DNA from: Azohydromonas caseinilytica
GTDB taxonomy: Bacteria > Pseudomonadota > Gammaproteobacteria > Burkholderiales > Burkholderiaceae_C
Direction: 5' to 3'
NCBI RefSeq assembly: GCF_012927045.1
Contig: NZ_JABBFW010000013.1
Location: forward strand, 1-64,000
Length of the DNA: 64,000 bases
Shown: piece after piece, positions 27,428 through 36,601 of the stretch
Layout of the letters: every line of letters starts with the position of its first letter
How positions within the stretch are numbered: position 1 is the stretch's first letter
The notes under the pieces: generated by a model
Database searches by the model: none
Told to the model about the DNA's origin: nothing
The model's input: only the letters and a program-made list of their open reading frames with translations
Position numbers and translations under genes: made by a program

Positions 27428-27666
27428 GCCGCGCGCTGCACATCGATGCGCTGTCGGTGGTGCTGGACGGCTGGCCGCTGGACGAGTCGGTGCTGGCGGC
27501 GCGGCTGGAGGCGGCGCTGGCCGGGGCGCTGGGCGCACCGGAGCGCGCGCTGGAGGACGGGACGGCGCCGTCCGGCGCCATGCCTGCGGCCGACGCCGCG
27601 GCCCTGGCCGCACCGCTGGCGGCCGCGCTGGCCGCGGCCTTGCGCAGGGAGCTGCCATGGCCCTGA
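27424..27666 (+). CDS. Small eCIS-operon protein, 80 aa
   Basis: The protein begins with HIDALSVVLDGWPLDESVLAARLEAALAGAL, then a short polar linker, and an Ala-rich helix to the end. It is acidic, with no membrane helix or motif I recognise. It is translationally coupled on both sides: its ATG overlaps the ATPase stop, and the next gene starts 10 bases inside it. A small structural or chaperone role is conceivable but not shown. Confidence 0.6.
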   Translation: MSRALHIDALSVVLDGWPLDESVLAARLEAALAGALGAPERALEDGTAPSGAMPAADAAALAAPLAAALAAALRRELPWP

Positions 27667-28355
27667 TCCCGATGCGCGGCGCGCTGATCGAGTACGGCGG
27701 CCAGTTCCTGGGGCCGATCCCCAACATCGTGCTGTTCCAGTTCAACCCCGAGACCATCAGCCGCACCATCCGCATCCCGCAGCCGCCCGGCGCCGAGCAG
27801 AGCGTGGCGCTGCGGCCGCGGCGCGAGATCGCGGCCACCGAGGCGCCGCCGGTGGAGGAGTTCAGCCTCACGGCCCACTTCTCGGCCCATGACGACCTGG
27901 GCGCCGGCGGCGCGGTGGGCGCGGTGCCGCGGCTCTTCGGCGTGGGGCCGCAGCTCGCGGCGCTGGAGAAGATGGTCTATCCGCCGGCCACGCCGGGAGG
28001 CTTGCTGGGCGCGGCCATCGACGCCATCGGCGACGTCCTGGGGGGCGGCGGCAGCGCGGCCACGCAGCCGGTGCCGCGCGTGTCGCTGCCGCGGCTGCTG
28101 TTCATCTGGGGTCCCTCGCGCGTGCTGCCGGTGCGCATCCGCAGCCTGACCATCGCCGAGAAGCAGTACGACATGCTGCTCAATCCCATCGAGGCCGAGG
28201 TGCAGATCGGCCTGACGGTGGCGCCCGATCCGCCCGCCAAGACCGACCCCGTGGGCCACGGCGCCTTCACGTACTCGCAGATGGTCAAGGACACGCAGGC
28301 GACGCTGAACCTGGCCAAGGTCGTCGAGTTCGCCGTGGACCTGATCCCCTTCTAG
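27657..28355 (+). CDS. CIS tube-type protein (tube-initiator or baseplate junction)
   Basis: The 232-residue protein carries the N-terminal signature of the contractile injection system tube-initiation family (IVLFQFNPETISRTIRI, AEQSVALRPR, PPVEEFSLTAHF, RLLFIWGPSRVLPVRIRSLTIAEKQYDMLLNPIEAEVQIGL), and ends in a helical tail. Such proteins link the baseplate to the tube. Unlike many relatives it has no fused LysM; a separate LysM-like protein follows 15 bp downstream. The ATG at 27657 overlaps the end of the preceding ORF by 10 bases. Confidence 0.82.
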   Translation: MALIPMRGALIEYGGQFLGPIPNIVLFQFNPETISRTIRIPQPPGAEQSVALRPRREIAATEAPPVEEFSLTAHFSAHDDLGAGGAVGAVPRLFGVGPQLAALEKMVYPPATPGGLLGAAIDAIGDVLGGGGSAATQPVPRVSLPRLLFIWGPSRVLPVRIRSLTIAEKQYDMLLNPIEAEVQIGLTVAPDPPAKTDPVGHGAFTYSQMVKDTQATLNLAKVVEFAVDLIPF

Positions 28356-28370
28356 CCCGGAGTCAGCACC

Positions 28371-28646
28371 ATGTTCACCAGAAGCTCCCGCTACGCCGGC
28401 CTGCCCACCGCCGCCGTGCCCGACCCGCATGGCCCGGGCGAGGTGGCGGTGGTGCGCTTGCGCGCGCTGCCCGACACGGCGGGCGAGCCGCTGCAGGTGC
28501 AGGCCCACGACCGGCTCGATGCGCTGGCCGAGGCGCGGCTGGGCGAGGCCACGCGCTACTGGCGCATCGCCGACGCCAACACCGAGATCGAGGCCGCCGC
28601 GCTGACGCGCCGCGCCGGCCGGGTCATCCGCATGCCCGGGGACTGA
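28371..28646 (+). CDS. LysM-like tail protein (gpX-type)
   Basis: The 91-residue protein ends with a LysM-like motif HDRLDALAEARLGEATRYWRIADANTEI and RAGRVIRMPGD. This is characteristic of the tail X/LysM proteins that contact the hub in phage and CIS baseplates. Ribosome site before the ATG; 15 bp after the tube-type gene and 5 bp before the hub gene. It probably acts in baseplate assembly rather than binding peptidoglycan. Confidence 0.8.
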   Translation: MFTRSSRYAGLPTAAVPDPHGPGEVAVVRLRALPDTAGEPLQVQAHDRLDALAEARLGEATRYWRIADANTEIEAAALTRRAGRVIRMPGD

Positions 28647-28651
28647 GCGCC

Positions 28652-29773
28652 ATGCCCACCGCCCGCTACCGCGTCTTCGTCGACGACGCCCCCCTGGGCC
28701 AGGCCCAGCTCGACCTGGTGCGCGCCGTCCGCGTGGAGCAGGCCATCGGGCTGGCCGCGGCGGCAGAGCTGGAGCTGGTGCTGGGCACCGATGACCAGGG
28801 GGCGTGGCAGGGCTTCGACGACGCGCCGGCGCAGCCCTTCGCGCGCGTGCGCGTGGAGCTCAGCCCGGCCGAGGAGGCGCCCTTCGTGCCGCTGATCGAC
28901 GGCCCGGTGGTGGGCCAGCGCTTCGAGCTGGAGGCCGCGCCGGACGCCAGCCGCCTCATCGCCGTGGTGCACGACGACAGCGTGCTGCTGGACCGCGAGG
29001 AGAAGGTGGTGGTCTTCAAGGACGAGCCGCTGGCGCGGCTGGTGCGCGGCCTGATCGAGGAGGGCGGGCTCACGGCGCGGGTGTCGGCCTCGCTGCCCGA
29101 TGCGGCCTCGGCGCTGGAGCGCTGGATCGTGCAGCGCGGCACCAACATGCAGCTGCTGCGCACGCTGGCGCGGCGCCTGGGCATGTTCGCCTGGGTCGAG
29201 CCGGGGGAGTCGCCCGGGCGCTCGGTGGGCGTGTTCGAAGCGCTGGCGGCACAAGACGAGGGGCTGCCCGACCTGGTGCTGCTGGGCCAGGCGCGCAACC
29301 TGGGGCGCTTCAGCGCCAGCTTCGACGCGCTGCGCCCGCAGGCGCCGCGCGCCGCGGCGGTGCAGCTCGTGGACAAGCGCCAGCTCTCGGCCCGGGCCGA
29401 CCAGGCCGGGGACCCGGCGCTGGGCGAGGAGGCGGCGCACGGCCTGGTCGAGCCCGCCGCCACGCTGCTGGCCCACACCCGCGAGGAGCAGGGCGACGTG
29501 GACGCCGCCACCGCCGCCGGGGCCAACCTCTCGGCCTGGGCCTACCGCGCCGAGGGCGAGGTGGACAGCGACCTCTATCCCGCCGTGCTGCGGCCGCACC
29601 GGCGGCTGCGCGTGACGGGCGTCGGGCCGCAGCTCAGCGGCGACTACCTGGTGTCGCGCGTGCTGCACCACATCGATGACGCCGGCTACCGCCAGCGCTT
29701 CACGCTGGCGCGCAACGCGCGCTCGGCCGCGGGCGCGGGCGGCCTGGGCGGCCTGCTCTCGGGAGTGTTCTGA
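28652..29773 (+). CDS. Baseplate hub protein (gp27/VgrG N-terminal-like)
   Basis: The 373-residue protein has beta-rich hub domains with the VgrG/gp27-like phrases DGPVVGQRFELEA, LARLVRGLIEEGGL, RGTNMQLLRTLARRLGMFAWVEPG (conserved W/V-centred helix) and LRVTGVGPQLSGDYLVSRVLHHID. It should form the trimeric hub at the tube base. Equivalent to Pvc8 N-terminal half, but here the spike OB-fold is a separate gene downstream (29775-30491). It ends with a Gly-rich tail. Confidence 0.85.
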   Translation: MPTARYRVFVDDAPLGQAQLDLVRAVRVEQAIGLAAAAELELVLGTDDQGAWQGFDDAPAQPFARVRVELSPAEEAPFVPLIDGPVVGQRFELEAAPDASRLIAVVHDDSVLLDREEKVVVFKDEPLARLVRGLIEEGGLTARVSASLPDAASALERWIVQRGTNMQLLRTLARRLGMFAWVEPGESPGRSVGVFEALAAQDEGLPDLVLLGQARNLGRFSASFDALRPQAPRAAAVQLVDKRQLSARADQAGDPALGEEAAHGLVEPAATLLAHTREEQGDVDAATAAGANLSAWAYRAEGEVDSDLYPAVLRPHRRLRVTGVGPQLSGDYLVSRVLHHIDDAGYRQRFTLARNARSAAGAGGLGGLLSGVF

Positions 29774-29774
29774 G

Positions 29775-30491
29775 ATGAACGAGGACAGTCTGGAGCACCT
29801 GGTCGTGGAGTTGGCGGCGCAGGCGCGCAGCCGCTTCTGGGGCAAGTACCGCGGCATCGTGCAGGACGTGGACGACCCCGAGGGCCTGGCGCGGCTGCGC
29901 GCCTACGTGCCCGAGGTGCTGGACACCGAGGTCTCGCCCTGGGCGCTGCCGTGCGTGCCCTATGCCGGCCCGGACCAGGGGCTGCACGCGGTGCCGCCGG
30001 TGGGCGCGGGCGTGTGGATCGAGTTCGAGGCCGGTGACCCGGCGCGCCCGGTCTGGGTCGGCGCCTGGTGGAGCCGCGACGAGCCCCCGGCGAACGAGCA
30101 GGGCAGCGCGCCCAGGCCGCCGCACAAGACGCTCAAGAGCGCCAGCGGCCTGATGCTGGCGCTCGATGACGACGCCCACACCGCCACGCTGTCCGACGCC
30201 CGGGGCAACAACCTCGTGACGCTGCAGGTGGACCAGGGCCAGGTGAAGGTGGTGGCCGCCACCAAGGTGATCGTGGAGGCGCCGCAGATCGAGCTGGTGG
30301 AGAACGCCCAGCACCCGCTGGCCTTCGGCGACAACCTGCTGCAGTACCTCAACCAGCTGGTGCAGGTGTTCAGCACGCACACGCACGTGGGCGAGACGGT
30401 GCTGGGCATTCCCGTGACGCCCATGATTCCCTCGCAACCCTTCCCGCCGGCGACGCCCTCGCTGCTGTCGACGCGGGTCAAGACCGGCTGA
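29775..30491 (+). CDS. Spike protein with gp5-like OB fold
   Basis: The 238-residue protein begins with RFWGKYRGIVQDVDDPEGLARLRAYVP and contains the OB-fold segment PPVGAGVWIEFEAGDPARPVWVGAWW, which is the signature of baseplate protein V/gp5-type spike proteins. A second part (about 110-190) has the regular beta pattern of a triple-stranded spike (LQVDQGQVKVVAATKVIVEAPQIELVE), and the C-terminal motif GDNLLQYLNQLVQVF...THTHVG is shared by phage spikes. It pierces the target envelope. No PAAR tip gene is recognised near it. Confidence 0.87.
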   Translation: MNEDSLEHLVVELAAQARSRFWGKYRGIVQDVDDPEGLARLRAYVPEVLDTEVSPWALPCVPYAGPDQGLHAVPPVGAGVWIEFEAGDPARPVWVGAWWSRDEPPANEQGSAPRPPHKTLKSASGLMLALDDDAHTATLSDARGNNLVTLQVDQGQVKVVAATKVIVEAPQIELVENAQHPLAFGDNLLQYLNQLVQVFSTHTHVGETVLGIPVTPMIPSQPFPPATPSLLSTRVKTG

Positions 30492-30509
30492 AACCGTCGG
30501 GAGGACGCC

Positions 30510-30791
30510 ATGGCCGACAAGCTCAGGACCGGCACCGTCAACGACCTGGAGGACAGCCTGGCCGGCGCCATCGAGGCCGCCATGCAGGCCGAGTGGCATG
30601 CGGCCAAGGGGCAGTTCCTGCCCGACGGGGCGGCCGGGCAGGATCGGCGCATCCTGTTCGTGGCCATCGCCAAGGGCGTGCTGGGCTACCTGGAGGCGCA
30701 CCAGGCCGAGCTGCTGACCACGGTGGAGAAGGACACGCTGGAGGGGCACGCGCACCAGCTGAGCTTCGGCGTGGATCGGGGCGGCTCATGA
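30510..30791 (+). CDS. Small eCIS-operon protein, 93 aa, unknown
   Basis: A helical soluble protein (EDSLAGAIEAAMQAEWHAA, FVAIAKGVLGYLEAHQAEL). No catalytic or metal motifs. It lies between the spike and gp25 genes, where other eCIS loci carry a small baseplate-associated protein. Ribosome site GGAGG (30499-30503) is good. Its stop overlaps the gp25 start (ATGAGCG). Role unknown. Confidence 0.65.
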   Translation: MADKLRTGTVNDLEDSLAGAIEAAMQAEWHAAKGQFLPDGAAGQDRRILFVAIAKGVLGYLEAHQAELLTTVEKDTLEGHAHQLSFGVDRGGS

Positions 30792-31177
30792 GCGAGGGAG
30801 CACCCGTGGGCGGCCGCCACCTCGCGTTTCCGTTCCGCATCGGCGCCGACGGTCGCAGCGCGGCGCCGGCGGACCTGGCCGAGCACGTGCGCGGCGAGCT
30901 GGTGCAGCTGCTGCTGACCGCGCCGGGCGAGCGCCCGTTCCTGCCCGGCTTCGGGGCCGGCCTGAGGCGGCTGGTGTTCGAGCGCAACGACCCGGTGGCC
31001 GCGGGCCTGGCCAAGGCCACGCTCAGCCGCAACCTCTCGCGCTGGCTGGGGCACCGCGTCGTGGTCGAGGTGCTGGAGGTGGACGCCACCGAGGCCCTGC
31101 TCAGCGTGGACCTGCGCTACCGCATCGTCGCCACCGGCGAGGTGCGCGGCATGAGGCTGCAGGGTGGAGGGCGCTGA
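30788..31177 (+). CDS. Baseplate wedge protein gp25-like
   Basis: The 129-residue protein has the gp25/GPW signature LLTAPGERPFLPGFGAGLRRLVFERND, followed by LSRWLGHRVVVEVLEVDATEALLSVDLRYRI. In phage T4-like systems, gp25 nucleates sheath polymerisation on the baseplate. The start codon overlaps the stop of the preceding small gene. Length fits the family. Confidence 0.93.
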   Translation: MSEGAPVGGRHLAFPFRIGADGRSAAPADLAEHVRGELVQLLLTAPGERPFLPGFGAGLRRLVFERNDPVAAGLAKATLSRNLSRWLGHRVVVEVLEVDATEALLSVDLRYRIVATGEVRGMRLQGGGR

Positions 31178-31178
31178 G

Positions 31179-33755
31179 ATGGCGGCCGACGCGGTGCTGC
31201 ATCCCGAGCGGCTGATCGCGCGGGCACGGGCCCTGGACGGGAAGCTGGCCAACGGGCTGCGCCTGGCCTACCTCACGCTCGACCCCGCCGACCCGCCGCG
31301 CTTCGCCTGGCTGGACGTGGAGTTCTTCACCGACCACCAGCTGTCGCCGCTGCCGCCCAGGGAGATCTTCGAGGTGCAGGGCGGGGTGCGCCGCGGCCGC
31401 GCCGCGGTGGCGGTGACGCAGGTGCTGCCCGATCCCGGCGGCAGCCTGACGGCGCTGCGGCTGAAGCTGGAGCCGGTGGGCGACTACTCGATCTACACCC
31501 TGTCCACGCGTCAGTGGCCGCCGGGCACGGCCGCCGACCCGCTGGCGGCGGTCATGGACCCGCTGTTCAACCGGCTGGCCTTCAAGTTCCGCCCGGGCTG
31601 CTTCAACGTCAATTGCGCGCCCGAGGCCTCACCGGCGCCGGCCGAGGACACGGCCCCGGCCATCGACTACCTGGCGCGCGACTACGACAGCTTCCGCCAT
31701 GTGCTCATGGCCGCCATGGCGCAGCGCGTGCGCGGCTGGGCCCCCACCAGCGAGGCCGACCTGGACCAGGTGCTCATCGACCTCATCGCCGCGCGCGGCG
31801 ACGAGCTGGCCGACGCGCACGACCGCGTGCTGGCCGAGCGCGCGCTGGGCACGGCGCGCAAGCGGGTGTCGCTGGCGCGGCATGCGCGGCTGGTGGACTA
31901 CCACGTGCACCAGGGCAACCAGGCCACCACGCTGCTGGCGCTGGAGGTGGCGGCGCCGACGGAGTTGCCGCCCAACCCGGCCGACGACTGCTTCGCGGTG
32001 TGGAGCGGCAAGGACTGGAACGCGCCCGGGGCGGTGGTCTTCGCCACGCTGCGCGGCCCGGGGCGCTGGCGCCGCCTCGTCTTTCCCGGGCTCAACCGCC
32101 TCACGCTCTACACCTGGGACGACACGGTGAGCGCGCTGGAGCGCGGCGCCACCAGCGCCGACCTGTGCATCGACGGCGACACCTCCGAGGCCCAGGCCCG
32201 GCTGCTGCAGGACCTGCTGCGCAACGCCACCGCGGCCCAGACCGGCGCCCCCGAGGACGTGGACGCCGCCGTGGAGCGGCTGCTGATCGAGGAGCGGCTC
32301 AATCCCGAGACCGGCACGGCGAACGGCCGGCGCACGCAGCAGCGCCAGCCGCTCACGCTGCTGCCCGGCGAGGAGCGGGCCACGGCCATGGAGGACCCGG
32401 TGAGGGGACGCTGGTTCTGCCGCGTGCGCTGGCGTGCGGAGGACGCGCTGCGCGAGCGCTACTGCTTCGTGCTGGACTGCGACGACACGCTGGTGCGCGA
32501 CGCCACGGTGTTCTGCGCCAACCTGATGGACGTGGCGCACGGGCGCCCGCGCGTCACGACCTTCGTGCCCGAAGGCCAGGCGCTCGAGGGCGACGGGGGC
32601 GACACCGGGCTGGTGGCACGCCATGGCGCGCACTGGAGCGCGCTGCGGCGCCCGCTCGGCGCGGGTTGGGTGGACGCCGGCGCCGAGGCCTGGTTGCCGC
32701 GCGACCCGAGCATCGAACCCCTGGCCTGGCATGACACGCCGCCCGGCGGCGAGGAGCCGCCGCGCTCGACGCTGGTGGTCGAGGTTTCGGGCTACGCGCA
32801 GCCCTGGAGCGAGCACATCGACCTCATCGAGAGCGACGGCAGCGGGGAGCATTTCGTCGTGGAGTGCGACGAGGCCCAGGACGCGCGCATCCGCTTCGGC
32901 GACGGCGTCAACGGCGCGCCGCTGCCGCCCGGGGCCAAGCTCGTGTGCCGCTACCAGAGCGGCCAGGGCGAGGCGGGCAACGTGGGTTGCGACACGCTGG
33001 TGTCGGCCAGCGTGCCGGTGCAGCGGGTGTGGAACCCCTTCGACGTGCGCAACGGGCGCGAGCCGGAGCCGCGCGAGTCCATCGTGCGCCGCGCCCCCGA
33101 GGCGTTCAGGCTGCGCCAGCGCCGCGCCGTGACCCTGGACGACTACGCCGCCGCGGCCCGGCGCATCGAGGGCGTGGCGCAGGCGCGGGCGCGCCATGCC
33201 TGGTGCGGCTCGTGGCGCGCGGTGCAGGTGGTGGTGGACCCGGTGGGCGGCGGCGAGCCCGGCGCGGACCTGGTGGCGCGGCTGGCGGCCGCGCTGGACG
33301 CGCTGCGGCTCATCGGCGACGACGTGGAGATCCGCGCCCCGGCCTACGTGCCGCTGGACATCCGGCTGGCGCTGTGCGCGCACCCGGGCTACTGGGTCGA
33401 GGACCTGCGCTTCGCGCTGGAGGCCGAGTTCAGCGACGGCCACACGCCCGACGGCCGCGCGGGCTTCTTCCATCCCGACGCCTGGAGCTTCGGCCAGCCG
33501 CTGCATGCCAGCCGGCTCATCGGCCGCGCGCTGGCGGTACCGGGCGTCGAGCGGGTGCTGCGCGTGTCGATGCGGCGCTTCAACCCCGGCGTGGGCGGCG
33601 GGCTGGTGACGGTGGAGCTGGCGCCGGACGAACTGCCCGAACAGCTCGACGAGGTGCTGCCCATCGGGCCGTTCGAAATCCTGGTGGTGGCCAACGACCC
33701 CGACCGGCTGGAGCGCGGGCGCATCGCGCTCGACATTCGCGGAGGACGGCGATGA
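31179..33755 (+). CDS. Baseplate assembly protein J-like, first copy
   Basis: The 858-residue protein is a putative baseplate assembly protein of CIS type. The conserved segment YLARDYDSFRHVLMAAM...DLDQVLIDLIAARGDELADAHDRVLAERALGTARKRVSLARHARLV (about 165-245) is typical, with a later J-like core (IRFGDGVNGAPLPPGAKLVCRYQSG and RAVTLDDYAAAARRIEGVAQARA). These wedge subunits form the hexameric ring around the hub. The ATG at 31179 follows the gp25 stop by one base; an upstream GTG at 31164 is ignored because it lies inside gp25. Confidence 0.88.
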   Translation: MAADAVLHPERLIARARALDGKLANGLRLAYLTLDPADPPRFAWLDVEFFTDHQLSPLPPREIFEVQGGVRRGRAAVAVTQVLPDPGGSLTALRLKLEPVGDYSIYTLSTRQWPPGTAADPLAAVMDPLFNRLAFKFRPGCFNVNCAPEASPAPAEDTAPAIDYLARDYDSFRHVLMAAMAQRVRGWAPTSEADLDQVLIDLIAARGDELADAHDRVLAERALGTARKRVSLARHARLVDYHVHQGNQATTLLALEVAAPTELPPNPADDCFAVWSGKDWNAPGAVVFATLRGPGRWRRLVFPGLNRLTLYTWDDTVSALERGATSADLCIDGDTSEAQARLLQDLLRNATAAQTGAPEDVDAAVERLLIEERLNPETGTANGRRTQQRQPLTLLPGEERATAMEDPVRGRWFCRVRWRAEDALRERYCFVLDCDDTLVRDATVFCANLMDVAHGRPRVTTFVPEGQALEGDGGDTGLVARHGAHWSALRRPLGAGWVDAGAEAWLPRDPSIEPLAWHDTPPGGEEPPRSTLVVEVSGYAQPWSEHIDLIESDGSGEHFVVECDEAQDARIRFGDGVNGAPLPPGAKLVCRYQSGQGEAGNVGCDTLVSASVPVQRVWNPFDVRNGREPEPRESIVRRAPEAFRLRQRRAVTLDDYAAAARRIEGVAQARARHAWCGSWRAVQVVVDPVGGGEPGADLVARLAAALDALRLIGDDVEIRAPAYVPLDIRLALCAHPGYWVEDLRFALEAEFSDGHTPDGRAGFFHPDAWSFGQPLHASRLIGRALAVPGVERVLRVSMRRFNPGVGGGLVTVELAPDELPEQLDEVLPIGPFEILVVANDPDRLERGRIALDIRGGRR

Positions 33756-36601
33756 GCTGCGAGCACGACTGCCCCGGCGCGCCGGAGTTTCCGCGCCGCA
33801 TCCACAACCGGCCCGGGCTGGAGCGCATCGCCTACCGCATCGGCGATTACGACGCGATGTGCGCGCACATGCGGGCGCTCCTTGACGCCGCGCCCGAGCT
33901 GGCGGCCTGGACGCACCGCGGCGCCGACGACCCGGGCATCGCGCTGGTGGAGGCGGCGGCGGTGGTGGGCGACATCCTGGCGCTGTACCAGGAGGCCTAT
34001 GCCAACGAGGCCTACCTGCGCACGGCGCGCTGGCGCGAGTCGGTGGCCGAGCTGGTGCGGGTGCTGGGCTACCGGCTGGCGCCGGGGCTGGGCGGGCGCG
34101 CGCGCTTCGCGCTGGCGGTGCGGGGCGAGCGGCCGGTGCGCATCCCGGCCGGCTTCGGCATCACGGCCAAGCTGCCCGGCGCCGACAAGCCGGCGGTGTT
34201 CGAGACCGGCGCGGATTTCGACGCGGTGCCGGCGCTGTCGAAGTTCCACCTCTACCGGCCGCGCCAGGTGCCGTCCATCGTCAACGGCATGGACACGTTC
34301 CAGGTCGAGGGCGCAATGGAGCTGGCCAAGGGCGACCGGCTGCTGGTGGGCACGGGCGAGGCGGGCGTGCTGCTGCACACGCAGGTCCTGGTGGTGGACG
34401 AGGTCTGGAGCGCCTTCGGCGTGCGGCATGTGAAGACGCGCGCGCCGCTGGCCTCGCTGCGGGGCGCGGGCCTGCGCGTGTCCGGCGGCGTTTTCAGCGA
34501 GGTGTCCCGCGCCGGCACCGCCGCGATCGGCCGTGCCGTCTCCAGCACCGCCGTCCATGCGTTTTCCGCGGCCGCCGCCGGTACCGGCTTCAGCGCCCTC
34601 TCCGGCACCCTGTCCGGTGCCGCTGCCGGCACCGTCCTGGGCAGCAGCGCGCTGCAGCCGGTCTTCGGCCTGGACGGCTTCGCGACGGGCTTCTTCGAGC
34701 GGGTGCTGGGCGCGGGGCTGGGCGTGGCGCTGATCGGCTCCTCGCCCTCGCTGCGGGCCTTCAAGCTGGCGGCCACGGCGCGGCACTTCGGCCACAACGC
34801 GCCCGCCCGGCAGGTGGTGGTGGATGCGCTGGGCCGCGTGTCCGAGGCGGAAGTGAGCTTCGCGCGCCGGCTCGACCGCACGCAGGGCGGGCCCGCCGTG
34901 CCGGCGCTGCGTCGCGAGCAGCTGCCCCTGGACGGCGAGGCGGCGGAGTTCATCGCCGGCGGCACGGTGCTGGTGGAGCTCAACCTGTCCACGGCGCAAG
35001 AGGGCGCGCCGGCACGCAAGCGGGTGCTGGAACGCGCCGTGGCGCAGGTGGATCGCCAGTCGCTGGCCTGGGGCGGCATGGCCGGCGCCAGCACCGTGCT
35101 GGAGTTCGACGACGATCTGGCGCTGGACGAGCCCGAGGGCCGGCTGTCCTGGGCCGACGTGCGCGGCATCACGGTGCACGCGGTGGCGGGCCAGGCGCTC
35201 ACCCTGCGCGCGCCGGCACAGCCGGTGCCGACGCCGCGCGGGCGTGAGCTGGACTTTTTCGGCCGGCGCGAGGACGCGGCGGCGCTGGCGCGGCGCGCGC
35301 TGCTGCTGGCGCTGCCCGAGGGGCCGCTGGTGGCCGGCGTGCAGGCGGTCGATCTCTCGGGCGCCGCCGCGGGCGAGCGCTTCTTCCGCCTCGCGCTGGA
35401 CCGCGAGGTGGCGCTGGCCCTGTTCGACCACGAGGCGCCGGGCGTGGACGTGTACGGCAACCTGGTGCCCGCCACCGAGGGCCGCACGGAGGCCGAGGCG
35501 GTGCTGGGCCACGGCGACGCGCGCGCGGCCTTCCAGACCTTCGCGCTGCCCAAGGCCCCGCTGACCTACCTGCTCGACACCGCGCTGGTGCCGCCGCAGC
35601 AGCCCGAGCTGCAGGTGTGGGTGGCGGGGGTGCGCTGGCAACGGGTGGACAGCTTCTTCGGGCGCGGCCCGCGCGAGGCCGTGTACGTCGTGCGCGAGGA
35701 CGCCGAGGGCCGCTCCTTCGTGCAGTTCGGCGACGGCCGCACCGGTGCGCGGCTGCCCTCGGGGCTGGGCAACGTGGTGGCGCGCTGGCGCACCGGCCAC
35801 GGCGCGCATGGCCTGGCCGTCGAGCCGCCCGGCGCCGCCCGGCGCGTGGCCGGCTTCGAGGCCGTGTGGATGCTGGAGCCCGCCACCGGCGGCGCCCCGC
35901 CCGAGAGCGCGGCGCGGGCGCGCGAGGCCGCGCCGGGGGCGATGCAGAGCCTGGGGCGCATCGTCAGCCTGGCCGATCTGGAGGCCGAGGCGTTGGCGCT
36001 GCCCGGCGTGCTCAAGGCCCGCGCGGCCTGGAGCCTGCCCGATGGCGCGCCGCGGGTGGCGCTGACGGTGCTGGTGGCCTCCCAGGACCCGGCCGAGGCC
36101 GCCGCCATCGACCTGGCGCTGCGCCGCGCCCTGGCCGCGCGCGGGCCCGCGCGCTGGCCGCTGCAGGTCCTCGTCGGCCAGCGCCGCGCGGTGCGGCTGT
36201 CGCTGGTGCTGGCCATCGATCCGGCGCGCCGTCCCGAGGACGTGAGCGAGGCCCTGCAGGCCGCGCTGGGCGTGGAAGACGACGAGCCCGCCGACGACGT
36301 GGATCTGGGCGAGCACGGCCTGCTGCACTGGCGCCGCCGCAACTTCGGCGACCCGCTGCACGGCTCGCAGGTGATCGCCGCCGCGCAGAACGTGCCGGGC
36401 GTGCGCTGGGTGCGGCTGGAGCGCATGGAGCTCGCGCCGGCCGGGGCCGGCGCCGGGCTGGCGCTGCGGCGGCCCCTGGGGGCGTCGCCGGCGGCCACGC
36501 CGCCGAGCCGCCGCACGCTGCAGGTGTCCGCGCAACAGATGCTCTCGCTGGCGCGGGCCGACCTGGCGCTGCGCTTCGAGGACGACGGGAGTGCGCCATG
36601 A
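33752..36601 (+). CDS. Baseplate assembly protein J-like, second copy, with Ala/Gly/Ser insertion
   Basis: The 949-residue protein is a second J-like wedge (ADDPGIALVEAAAVVGDILALYQEAYANEAYLRTARWRESVAELVRVLGYRLAPGL; later FVQFGDGRTGARLPSGLGNVVARWRTG and IVSLADLEAEALALPGVLKA). It corresponds to the second gp6-like subunit seen in many eCIS operons. Residues about 243-336 hold an unusual segment rich in Ala, Gly, Ser and Thr with hydrophobic character (AVSSTAVHAF, ALSGTLSGAAAG, GAGLGVALIG). It may be an exposed or membrane-contacting insert. Its ATG overlaps the stop of the previous gene (ATGA). Confidence 0.86.
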   Translation: MSCEHDCPGAPEFPRRIHNRPGLERIAYRIGDYDAMCAHMRALLDAAPELAAWTHRGADDPGIALVEAAAVVGDILALYQEAYANEAYLRTARWRESVAELVRVLGYRLAPGLGGRARFALAVRGERPVRIPAGFGITAKLPGADKPAVFETGADFDAVPALSKFHLYRPRQVPSIVNGMDTFQVEGAMELAKGDRLLVGTGEAGVLLHTQVLVVDEVWSAFGVRHVKTRAPLASLRGAGLRVSGGVFSEVSRAGTAAIGRAVSSTAVHAFSAAAAGTGFSALSGTLSGAAAGTVLGSSALQPVFGLDGFATGFFERVLGAGLGVALIGSSPSLRAFKLAATARHFGHNAPARQVVVDALGRVSEAEVSFARRLDRTQGGPAVPALRREQLPLDGEAAEFIAGGTVLVELNLSTAQEGAPARKRVLERAVAQVDRQSLAWGGMAGASTVLEFDDDLALDEPEGRLSWADVRGITVHAVAGQALTLRAPAQPVPTPRGRELDFFGRREDAAALARRALLLALPEGPLVAGVQAVDLSGAAAGERFFRLALDREVALALFDHEAPGVDVYGNLVPATEGRTEAEAVLGHGDARAAFQTFALPKAPLTYLLDTALVPPQQPELQVWVAGVRWQRVDSFFGRGPREAVYVVREDAEGRSFVQFGDGRTGARLPSGLGNVVARWRTGHGAHGLAVEPPGAARRVAGFEAVWMLEPATGGAPPESAARAREAAPGAMQSLGRIVSLADLEAEALALPGVLKARAAWSLPDGAPRVALTVLVASQDPAEAAAIDLALRRALAARGPARWPLQVLVGQRRAVRLSLVLAIDPARRPEDVSEALQAALGVEDDEPADDVDLGEHGLLHWRRRNFGDPLHGSQVIAAAQNVPGVRWVRLERMELAPAGAGAGLALRRPLGASPAATPPSRRTLQVSAQQMLSLARADLALRFEDDGSAP

